62,770 nucleotides of DNA, taken from Acanthaster planci. Lineage: Eukaryota; Echinodermata; Asteroidea; Valvatida; Acanthasteridae. The translations under genes and the position numbers were made by a program. The stretch is from positions 1,349,533 through 1,412,302 of the forward strand of contig NW_019091410.1 of assembly GCF_001949145.1 (NCBI RefSeq), written 5' to 3'. The notes below the pieces were generated by a model. The model had not been told where the DNA came from, did not search any database, and was given only the letters and a program-made list of their open reading frames with translations. Of the stretch, positions 13,301-25,300 are shown piece by piece (the first letter of the stretch is position 1; each line of letters starts with the position of its first letter).

Positions 13301-16300
13301 CTGTGGGTGGTATAGTAAAACTAGCCTCAGGTAATCCATACTTGCCTCAATTTCATGAGGAACGTGTTCGCTAACAGGTCTAATTTCACTGATTGCTCTG
13401 CATATTTGCTGTACTGGAATGGAAACATTCTAGTCCAAACCGTAGAGATTTTGGGGATGAGATATGCACTGTGGCTTATGAAACAACAAATACGTTCTCA
13501 CCTTGCTCTGAATGGGGGCAAGCCCGCTAGGAGCTGATAAACGAGACAACCGAGGGCCCACAGGTCAGAACTGATGGAAAAACACAGCGGAAATTGATAA
13601 AAATCAGTGTCAATGCAAGGATCCTGGATATCTGACTGGCTAATCTGAACACAAATACCGGTATAATGCACCAATGGTGACAGAAAGCAAGTATATAGCA
13701 CATGTATACTGCAATAAGCCACTTGCGAGTTAAATTTGAATAAAATCTGGTACACTGCACAGAAACATAACAATTTAAATTCCCCAGACTAAAGGCACTG
13801 TTGCTATACCTTGTGATTCGGGGCAAGCTTTCGCATAGCGACCACCATCTCTGGAATGGACTGGTTCCTTTGTGCCTTATCCATGGAAAACAGTGTATTG
13901 GTGCAAGGCGTCTCTTATGTAACAAAGCAAAAGCCTGCCCCGAATCACGAGATATAGCAACAGTGGTTTTGGTAAGGAGAATTCAAGCTGTTTTTTTGTG
14001 TTCATGTGAATTTAAATAACTCAGTGTGCTAGATTTTACTCAAATTTAACTCGCAAATGGCTTATTTCACGCCTGGCACCCATTAACAACATAACAAGCT
14101 TGTTCATGTTCAGTTTGTAAGCATGCTGTGGATAAAAGGGAGTTTGAATGCATCCAGTAACATTTAAGACAACTGTACATGAGGCTATGAGCCTTATTCA
14201 GCAACCACCTTGATCATGCTCCCAAATCCACATAACTTACTTACACAGCTTACAAGGAAGGTACCTGACTATTTTGTGATGGTTCCTGTGCTGTGCTTTC
14301 AAACCTACATGTACTTTTCACTGGTAACTTTTAGGCCATAATCTGTGAATCTACATACTCTTGACTCTATCATGTCAACTCTTACCCAATTCTCACCAAA
14401 GAGTCGAAGTCCGTGTTTGTTTCACACGGATCTGGATTACGATCAGTGATCCGTCCTTGGTTTACAAACACAAATACTTGCCTCGTGGATGGTGGGAACC
14501 AGTGTTAGGATCGCTGATCAAGATCCAGATCCGTGAGAAACAAACAGGCCCCTACAATATTTGATTGGATTGCCTCAATAGGTGGGGGCCTTTGATAGCA
14601 TTAAAAAGCAGGTATTTACACTTTTCTAAATGGATTCATCTCACTTTGTAAGCCCTTCCCAATTTCTTCCTATTCAGACCCTCCCCAAATCAAGGAAGCG
14701 TCCGTAAGGTGACTGGAGTAAAATTCTTGGGGCATTTTCTTAGAGGGGTCACTGAAAGTAAATGAAATGCGGCGTATACACACCGTAGGTTGTGCACATT
14801 TTAAAAATGTCAAATGGGGGGAGGGGCATTAAGGGGGCAGACCCTTCAGCTGGGGGGGGGGAGTAAGTACCCCCATAGTTACACCACTGAGTACAATACA
14901 ATGTAGCATTCCTGCGTCCATACACGTGTGTTCTGACAACCATGTCTTCAACACTAGTTATTCTCTGCCTATCTCACCTTTTCATGGCACACTTCTCTGT
15001 TAGTAATTCTGGTGAGACATACTGAGCCGTGCCGACAAAAGAATTTGCCCGTACTGCAAATACAGAAAATAAAAAAAGAAATCTGCCAAGTCACGTTTTT
15101 CCACATTCTTAAATGGTAGACTAAATGCTCTCCACTCCTTTGGACCAAACGGTACGCCCCATCCGCACGTTTGTTCTATGTGACCTGCCTACATTGTAAG
15201 CTTACTTTAGTCTCTAGTCCGGCCCCGCAATCATTTTAAACATGAACAAGGAAAAGGCAAAACTAAATTTCCAACTGCAAAAAAAAGGGACTTCCCCACT
15301 CCAGTCACTGTTGACTCCAATGCCCTGAAACTAACCTGACACAAAAACACAAGGTTTTGAGTGTTTCTTTCTTCCCCAAACGATTTTATTGATCTTTTGA
15401 AGATGCCACTTGTTTTCAATCATCGGACAGCAGAAACTGACATCCCTGGAAACAGGAAATGCCAGCAAATTCTTCCTTCTTTTACCTTCAGGAAGGATTT
15501 CGGAAAAATAGTAACGCCACTGATAGAGTTAGATTTGAAAGGAAGAAGGCCCCTGTAACCAATGAAAGCCAATTCTGGAGGAATGGATCATTCCCCAACA
15601 GCCAAAATTTAATGCTTAAAGTCTTGATTCCAGTTGGTATGTACATGTAACTGATGACTGAAAATACAACCATGTGCGAAAAAAATTGTGCATCAGGCTT
15701 TTCAAACGGATTTTCACTATTCTTTCTCTGAGGACATTTCCCAATAAAACCCTCCTTCTGCATATACGTGTCCTTGTACACCCAAGGCAACAAGGCCACA
15801 CATACATCCAGTTGGAGATTTTATCCAACTGACGTCCGACTGAATTTTCCCCAAGACACTCCAAAATCTTGTAAATCCGGGAAGTGGTTCATGGAAAGTT
15901 TCTGAAGGACTGACAAAGATGGAAGCTCGACCATCACTACACCACATGAGACTGGACACCCCTTGAGAATGAAAAGCACACAGGTTAGGCTGTTCGTTTT
16001 TTTGACACAGCGGCTGATTTGGGGCAAATCTGGAAGGTCCCCTTGGGGGAGGGGGGGAGGTAGTTTAAGGTGACATACGTTGGTAGAAGGGGAGGGGAAA
16101 GGCTTGGAAAAATGCAGAGCAAAGCAGCTGCGTACCTTCTTTGGCGTTTGCATCCAGAATCTTCACCGTTCCAAAGTCCGTGATCTGTATATGCATGTCC
16201 TCATTAAGCAGGATGTTTTCTGGTTTCAAATCCCTTCAAGATCCAAAAAAAATAACACAAAGATATCCATGAAAAACATGATGATTATCTTATCCTGTTT

Positions 16301-19300
16301 AATTTGAAAACAGCATCTGCTGTCCAAGGAAGTTTAGGAACTAACTGGATGGGGCACAGTTATCAATCACTCATCTTGCAGCTAGCCAGAGATACAGAGA
16401 GAATCCAATCTTCTTCCTGGATAGGTTTCCTTATTAGTTCATAAACAGCAGTACATCTTTTACAGGAGATATACACACATGCGTTAGGTGTTGTCTGAAG
16501 GACCAAAGCCATCTTGACAGTGGATTTTTTTGGGGGAGGGGGGAATTTAGAGCGACTGTTGTCAAATGAACAAAAATAAATCCGGTGTGGACAGCCGGTA
16601 AAACTTTCATGATTGTTCATAGCCGAATGTTGGCTTCTTCCATGACCAGGACCGACGGTCTCCCACTTTTTTGATATGCCCCGCCCCCAACTTTTTGCAT
16701 GTCTATAATGGAGGGGGGATTGGGGATCAGTCTATTAACCCTAACCCTCCTCAATCCTCCAACAGGTGAAGGATTGAGGAGGGTTAGGGTTAATGGCCGA
16801 CACCTGATGGTCTCATAACTGGCCGGAAAATCCTGAGAATCTAAAAATCCTTCTCCTGTCCCCTCCCTAACTCCCACCACGGCAAGTTTGGGACTAAGCA
16901 CCAAGCAACAATACCTGTGTATGATACCCATGTTGTGAAGATATTCCAGTGCTAGAACCACCTCGGCAGCATAGAACCTGGTCGCGTTCTCATCAAAGGA
17001 GCCCAGCTTCTGTATGTAAGGGAGCAACTCTCCCCGCTGAGCTAGACTCAGGCCGAAATCTGTCGATGCCAGTGTCAAGGGTCAAATTCAAGTCTGCTGC
17101 TTTTGAAGACCGACATATTCTTTATTTGTAGGTGTGGAGCCAGACCTCTTTTTCACAAACAAACACATCGGCTTGGCCTGTTACAACAGTCCAGTCCCTT
17201 GAAGGAGATGTGTGGCCATAATAATATCTACAGTTCAACCTTGTTAATAAGAGCATTGTTGATACAAAATTCTGCTTATAACAAGGAAATTTTTGGTCCC
17301 AATCCTTTCTTTTTCATTGTTTTCATTCCCTGATAATACAAGGTTCCTGTTATAAACAAGGTAATTTGGCAAGTCCAAAGGACCTCTTATTCACACAGTC
17401 CAACTGTATACACTGCATGTTGGCCTTTGGGTATCAGAGAGATTTTTGTTCCTGTTTTTTTATAACTACCTGATGCAAAAATCTAATCTCGTGAATTTAT
17501 TCTTCGTCTGTGCTGAACCAATGTTAATTTCTTTGAGCAAGCGCAGTACACTGCAACAGCAAATCCGAGCATACATTTCAGTGAGTAGGGGGCCTACATG
17601 TACGGGGAAGTTCTGTACAATGTAGATGTACTTCGGGGGGGGGGAGGGAACTGAAGAAGGCTGAGAAACCCTTGATCGGCCTGATGAGCGGGGGTAATCA
17701 TGCATGTAATTAAAACACTGTTGATCCTTGCTACAAGTGCGGCAGAAATACCTATTATTACAGCTAGTATGCATATTGTTTGCGATAGGTTCAATTGCAG
17801 GAACACGTAGCTTTGTGCGGCTTGGAAAAGCCATCATGTCCAATGCTACATCCTTCAGGGGTTAGTCAACATGTATCAGTGATTTCTGTATTCCCTTTAA
17901 TAAGTTTCGGAGTTGTCTGAAAACAAGTCCATTATCAAAAGTCCATGGTGTGGGTAGAGATTTCATGCCCCAGAAATCTGCTAACCCCTTCGGCATGCTC
18001 AGTGCATTATATCCACGCAGAGTAAAGGGATTGTCAAAATGTGTAGGTAAACAACATAATTAAAATGACGACCTTCTGTGCAGAATCTGGGCATGTTGTA
18101 AACAGGCCTTGGGCTGGGCCTACAAAAACAGCTGCGGATAACATCAACACACTCTAGTGCATAAGGACACCACAGGCTCGGGCTGACCTCCGGTGACCTT
18201 TCCTGCCTGGTACAGTCTGGCCACAAGGGGACATTTATAAACAACCCAGAATTTATTGAGGTCCAATTCTCTGCACCCCCCTCCCACCACCAGGTGAGGC
18301 TATCCACCAAACGCTAGGTCCCAGTCAGGGTGCTATGCTGGAAGCCATGCTTCTGTGCACTTCCAGACCCGGTTGCATTCTTAACCTAGATATGCTTTTT
18401 AATGAGCCTGTTGTTTTTCTGGCTTCCACTGACACCCCCCTCCAAGAAAAACACCTCTGGAGATTTACTGTTGCAGGAGTTTGCAACATGCGCAGGTCGT
18501 ATTTCACGGGCCGGTCTACAGGCCTTTGTGGTGAGGAGCATAAACCCCCATGTGGGGCGCACACACTGAGGTAAATAATGTAAATCTAGGAATGTGCGGC
18601 TACATTCCTGACCTAGATATGCGAAATAACATCCTGCCTGCAGTCGATTCTGGATCGCTTGAAACTATGCCCCGTGTACATACAACGTGGTCTAGGCTGG
18701 GGTTTGGCGCAAAAATACCCTCATGGACTGTTAGTAGAAGTGGCCAGAAAATAAAATGCGGAAGTGTCATTTAAAACTGGATACAGCCACATTGTATCAC
18801 TCATCTCTGTTGCTTTCTGCCCCAGTAAACCAAACCAGAAAATCCTTTGCTTCTCTGAAACAGGTTTCTAATCCTCTACATTGTCTAAGAGTGTTGAGTT
18901 TTGAGTAGCACCCTTTTGGGAAATACATGCACAGTGGAAAACTGGAACGCTGCCAACAAGCAACTGTAGAGCTGAGTTTGAGAGTGCCATTATGGGTCAT
19001 CCAATCCTGTTCCACACAATTTCTTTACACAATCTGAAATGGGGAACCCCTCTGTACTTATTGTCCTATGTTGTGGCCGACAAAACGAAGAAGTGCCCGT
19101 AACCAGGAGAGACGCTCAGTCTGAACGTGCAGGACGATCTTCTGAGCACAAGTGCCGTCTGACGCAAACACATAAACTGTGAAGTTCGGCAAGTTTACAC
19201 CATACGCATTGGGGTAAACATAAACTTGGTCACTGGCGAGGGCAATAAAATGTTCACATCCTGCAGCTGAGAACGTCCAGAGTGTTCTATTTCACAAAAA

Positions 19301-22300
19301 CCGGGCTGAGTCCCAGTTTCAAGTGAACTCCTCATGTGAAAAAAAAGAAAAAAGGGACACTCTGTGCTTTGTGAAAAGGACAGGGACTGCGTGAAAGCCG
19401 TTCAGTTAGGCAGTTAAAGCCAGCCAAAGGATACACAGCTTCTCCTTGTCTTGAAAGGTAAAGTACAACTTCACGAAGAACGGGTGGTCAAGTTTGCTCA
19501 AAACTTCTCGCTCTCGCATGACGTACTTCTCCTTCTTCTCCCGGAATATATGCCGCTTCACTAAGACTTTGACTGAACGTAGCACATCAAACGAGACAAC
19601 AGTTTATGTATGTAAAGCAATATTTAAGCAGTGAATTAGAGCGGCTAACTTGTACATATTGTGGTTTCTATTTTACTTCACAGCAAAGTTCTGGAATACG
19701 TGAACACAAAGTATCGGGATGCTTTCAAAATGAAAACCACATTCATAAATACCTGGGACAGTTTTTCTATTCTTGTTGGTCAAAACGCGTCACGTGACTG
19801 TGTATTAACATTTGATAATGCCCGCTGAGAAGTGATAATGCCTGCTGTGTAAATCACGCGCTGGCACGTGGATACGAGACAGTTTAATCGAGTCTGATTG
19901 GTCAGGAGTCATGGAGTCAGGAGTGTGCATGCGATGTGCCATGTGTGCACCAAGTTCACTGCAGGGGATTCTATTGGACAACTTATAAAAGGAACATTCT
20001 ATAAATGGACGGGGGTGTTCGGGAAAACGAAAGTAAAGTTTTAGAACAAAATTGTTGGAAATCTGTCATATGTGGACTTTTTAGAATGTCTGAACATGCT
20101 AAATAAAAAGGTATATTCTATGAACGGGAATAAATACATGCATGTGCTTGGCCAGCCTTAAACGAACGTTTCAGACCTTGCTCAGGGGAACAAATGCTGA
20201 TAATGCCCTCGCCCAGTCGTGTCCATTCTCCTGAGCCGGTCTTCAACGCATGTTTAAGACCGGCCAAGCACATATTTATTCCCTTCATGAAAATTCCCCA
20301 AAATATGAAAATCCTGATGACTCCTCATAAAATCAACACAACTAAAGGATACGTCCACTTTGTGGAACTGTTGTTATAAGTTATATCAATGACTTCAAAT
20401 TTTCCTGTTACTTTTCACATCAAACTGGCTGCCGCTAAAGCACTAAAAAGTCCCCTCGCTTTCCAGGCAAAACACTTCCTTTGCCATAAATAAATGTCCC
20501 CTGAAATTAGTGTTGTATTTAAGTCCAGCGCAAGTCCCTGTAAGTCCATCACAAGTCATTCAGTCTTAAGCCAATTCACAAGCTATTAAAATGAGCTGTG
20601 ACGGAAGCATTCCTCTGTCATTGGTCACCCTGTTACTTATGACTGGCCTTATGAAGGGACTTGTGACTGGACTTGTGAAAGGACTTGTGATGGACTCAAA
20701 TACAACATTGCCTCAAATAGTAAACTGAGTGCACTTTTCACCAATACTTTGTCAGTTACTTTATGCACAGCTGCAAATGTACATGTACAGCAGGACCATG
20801 CCTTTAAAAAGCAGTTCAAAGGAGGCTGAAACAAGGAGAAGACGGGAAGTGTACTTACTTGCATATTTGTTGCCCGTGGCAATTTCAGTAGCAAGGACAA
20901 CCTGCATTAAACCACAGAGTGAAAAACAACCAAGATGGTGAGATTGGAAACCTTTCTGGGGTGTCGCATGCCATTAATGAAGCGTGCACTCTGGTGCTCA
21001 GTTCGTTAATGGCCGGTGGATTGAAGAGAGAAAAAAAAAGAGAGAGGAGGGGGGGGAAGGGGAAGCTGAGAAGGGGATTTCAGTTCTCTTCTTCAAGTTT
21101 ATCACCGCTCCACAGCAAGCATCAGAGCGCGATGTTGTTTTTGCCAAAGTGCAACGCCTCCGGGGTAAGACTCTCACAGGGAAGGACAATCGGTTTCAAC
21201 ATTTCGGTCCGCACAGAATATCCGGCGATCTTTTTTTGTTCCTTTTCCTTTAACTCGGGCTGTTGTCTTGCTCGGTGGCGAGGGCAGTGGGGGATATCAC
21301 GCAGCAGGGATGAGGCTCGTCTCTGCTCTTAGATTACGAAAGCTTCACAGACACTTGAGATTTTGCCGTGGAAAAAATAGCATGAACAGACGCCTTCTTT
21401 AGGAAGCTTGTGAATTTTTTCGCAAGCTCTCGGACAGGCCGCACTGAGTATACATATGTAAGTGTTACAAATGTACGTCGGTGCTAGGGCAAACCCGTAA
21501 TTAAAATTCTTCAAAGAACAATTCAGCCGACAGGTTTTCATTCCTCTCTGCATTTGGTCAACTGTACTGATCCTGCCTACCGCTAAACTGGCAATAACCG
21601 GAATACATGTACATGTAGCTCTGCAACATTATACGTGGATTCCTGAAAAACAAAACCATGAACCCCACAGCACCACGTACTTGTAAAGTATGGGTGCTGT
21701 GGGCCAGAGGTCTGTATTCTGTGTTTCTGAAAAAAGAGTCGGGGGCTAGACCGCAGTACTGGCTTTGGCTGGACAATTTCCAACATGTTCTCTGCTCTTA
21801 TTCATGTATAGAGCAGAATACTCCTGGTGAAAGTGTCCCGAGAGCTTAGGGGTTTCAACTTGATATCAAAGTGTCCACAAATACCGCTCCTTATTCGCAG
21901 ACTCAAACACTTCATGGACATCCATTTTGGTAATATTGTTCTCAGTGAAATTTTCTTGACTACAGAGGGTTTGCATGGCAACCATCTTGCAGGGCTGTGC
22001 TTTTGTTCCACAGGGTATGCGCAAAGGAGGTTTCCCTGTGGACGAAAAGAAACGCCCTGCAAGATGGCTACCAAGCAAAGCCTCTATAGTACTCACACTG
22101 GTGCATGAAATTACTTGTACTCATACTCAAACTCTACGGGTTGTTATTACATGTACCTGAAACACTGTGAATTGATAAAAAGTACCAACGTCCGTACGTG
22201 TACAAGTTGGACTTTTAAGGTCTTGGTACAGTACTTGTACACAACAGTGTAACTGAAATTTATCGGTAACCCGCGAATTTCTTCCCAGGGAACTCAAGTC

Positions 22301-25300
22301 ATGAGTTTTCATTTCTCAAAATGTGAAAAAACTTTTCCCACTGTGGGAAAAAGATACTTGGGCCTTCTCAAGCACGCGGAAAAACATTTGCCATGCCTTG
22401 TAAATGGGTACGTCAACATGAATTCTTCTCCAAAAAAATACATGTAAAATGCCCCATTCAATTTCAACGAGACATGAATGACACAAATATCTACAGGGTT
22501 CTAGACACATATAATGTAAAAAGCACACATTATTGCAAACCTACTGTTGATCTGGTGCCAAGCCCCAAACTGATAAACAACATTTTCCGCATAGCAATCA
22601 TTGTGCAATCAACTTGTTTACTTCAACAGCCCAGTGGCCCACACTACCACGGCTATCACAATATTAGTTTTCAAATATTTATCATAATCAGCCAAAGTAC
22701 CCATACTGCACATGTACAGCCTGTTGCCAAGGACAACTAGACAGCTGTCAGATATTTGTGTATTAAATGTGCATATGTCTCTCAGCACAGACATTGTAAT
22801 GTAATAAGGTCATTCTATAAATTATGGGTCCCATTTTTTTCCCGTCTGTTATGTCTGGCATGAGATTTTTCAGAGTTTAGAACTCACTGTGCAATTCCAA
22901 GATTGAATAAGTACATGTACAGCAAATGACCTGCCAAACAAATAACAATAGTTTGAAATCAATTTCTGTAATACAGTACATCCCTTGTCAAACATCTCAG
23001 ATGGTATACATCTACATGTCAGAGGTGTCGGGGTGGAAAAATGTCCCCCTTTGGACCCTAAATTTATAGAATGAGCCAAGAACTGTGGTTAACAATATAT
23101 GCACTTGGCACATAGACATCCGAAGCATTTTCCAGAAGATTTGCTTCGATCAATATCTTGTAGTTTACTTCATTTAGATGGATAATCGAATACTAGGCTT
23201 GGTCTGTTCCGATAGAGATAATACAATGTAGTCCATCCATGAATGGACATCGGGGGTAGGGGGAGGAAACAAAGGAATTGCCTTCCAACCCCCCAGAAAA
23301 ACCGAAAAAGACAAAATGGGAGAAAATGCAAAGAAAAATATCCCCTCCCCCCTAAAAAACCTGCCATTTCATTTGCTTTAGTAACGGTCCATTACATGCA
23401 GCCAAGCTAGTTAATTTATCTTTTGTTTGATATCGGATCAGGAATTACTCAGTTTCGTTCTTGTAGTCGTCATTACAGTACAGTAGTCGTCATTCGTGCC
23501 TCTTGAAGTTCAAAGAAAAATGGACATTTTCCACATTGGGCCATTAGGGGGGGCGAATCAAAGGTGACAAACTGGACTGCTATTTAGAATTCTGAGATTA
23601 CATGAACTCGTCCGCACATTTAAGGCAAAATCAGGCAGAGAAAACAGATCTCAAGGGCACGGCCAGGGTGGAAAAAAGACACTGAATACACTTTAAGCAT
23701 TCGGAAACTGTCACTGCACAAATCTTACGTGTGACCCAAACGGGATTAAAATTCTAATTTTTGAACAGACAAACAAAGCCCACGCAGTGTGTCTCAAAGC
23801 GACAAGGGAGTCCAAAGTGTTCAGTATGAAAGTGCAGTAAAAGCCCACATCTTTCGGGGGGGGGGTCTGGATCCATTGTTACAAAAATATTCCCCAAACC
23901 ACTAAGACTAGTGTTTTCATCGAGACCAATTTAGTAATTTCACCTCAACGGGGTCTAACTTCTATTTTATTAAGAACAAACAAAACTGAGGCTACTTGTT
24001 TTCATTGGACAAGTGACCTGAGACGTCTAAAGTCCAAATCAAAAATCTCAATATTTTTGGGACTCAATCCAACCTGATATTCCTGCAAACAAAGGACAGA
24101 AACCTTCCACTCATATGTTTTGCCCAAGGTACTGGCGAGGACTGCCCGCTACTCAGTTGTGTTTTTCCCGGCCCCTGGGGAATTCAATGATGCCTTAATT
24201 GATCAGTTGTGCAGATTTTTGCCAAGCCCACTCCGGAGGCCCGGGTTTCTGAGAATGGGGACGCTCGTGATCCGAGATTGCCCTGAATTATGATCGTTAT
24301 GTGAAGACCGCAGTTGTGCTGTGTCGTTTTTATTGCTCAGGTAATATTGAGGGGCATGGGCTTGTTTTGTGAGACAAAGTCACGACGGGGCCTGACACAT
24401 GATAAATGCAGGACGGAATCACAATAAAATTGGCAAGCCAATGGGGGGAAAATATCATTAACAAACTGCCGTACCGGTGTACAAATTAATCACACACATG
24501 ACACTTATTTTTAAACAAACAAAAAAATCCAATTACAAACTTTGCCCAAATGACCCAAATTTGAAATGCGAAACCTGTTTTTATAGCGTCTGAAACTTTT
24601 ACAGAACCTTACATGGAAAAAACATCTGCCAACAATGTAATTTAACAAGCATCAGATTCTTAGAAACATGGTAACATCTGTAGGAAGTCTAATTTCACCC
24701 ACGATAAGCTGTCGATCTCGTTTATCAATGGATTAAATACCAGGAGGTACCATACAGTACATGTTGCATTGGATGGTTTGAGCACACGGCCAGGCCAAAA
24801 TGCCTGCTTACCTAAACTCCAACCTGTACAACACGGTGGCTTCAAGCTGAAATGTATCAACGGTGTCAAAGTTTTGCTCCATTTTAATTTATGCAGATAC
24901 CAACCCATGAAACTCTTTTCTTCTCCTGGCAAATTTCACACATTACACGTACATGTACATGTAGGCCTACATGTACCTCTCTATCACAGAGAGATCTCTA
25001 ATTTCTTAATTACAAATTTTTAGTCGTTCTGCTTTGAATCTCAAAGTTTTTGCTTGAAGCCTCAAATCAAGACTGCTTTTTTCCTTCCAAAAACATTCCT
25101 GCTCTGAAACCGGCTTTTAGTACTATTTCTGTTGCCTGATGAACCAGTCAATGTCACCATTATTTGATTTCACTTTCTCCATTGATTAATTGAAAATCAC
25201 TTGGTGAAAACAAAGATTTTCACTGAGAAGGACCGGGGAATAGATATAAATGTCTTCCACAAGAAATCTCACAGAATACATGCACGAAAAAGTGATTTTT

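Noticed and set aside
12932-13339. 135-codon Tyr/Ile-rich frame and its nested shorter frames
   Set aside because: They are translations of the 34-bp minisatellite, which happens to lack stops.
16735-16793. Interstitial telomere
   Set aside because: Only two CCCTAA-like units per arm, arranged as an inverted repeat rather than a tandem array.
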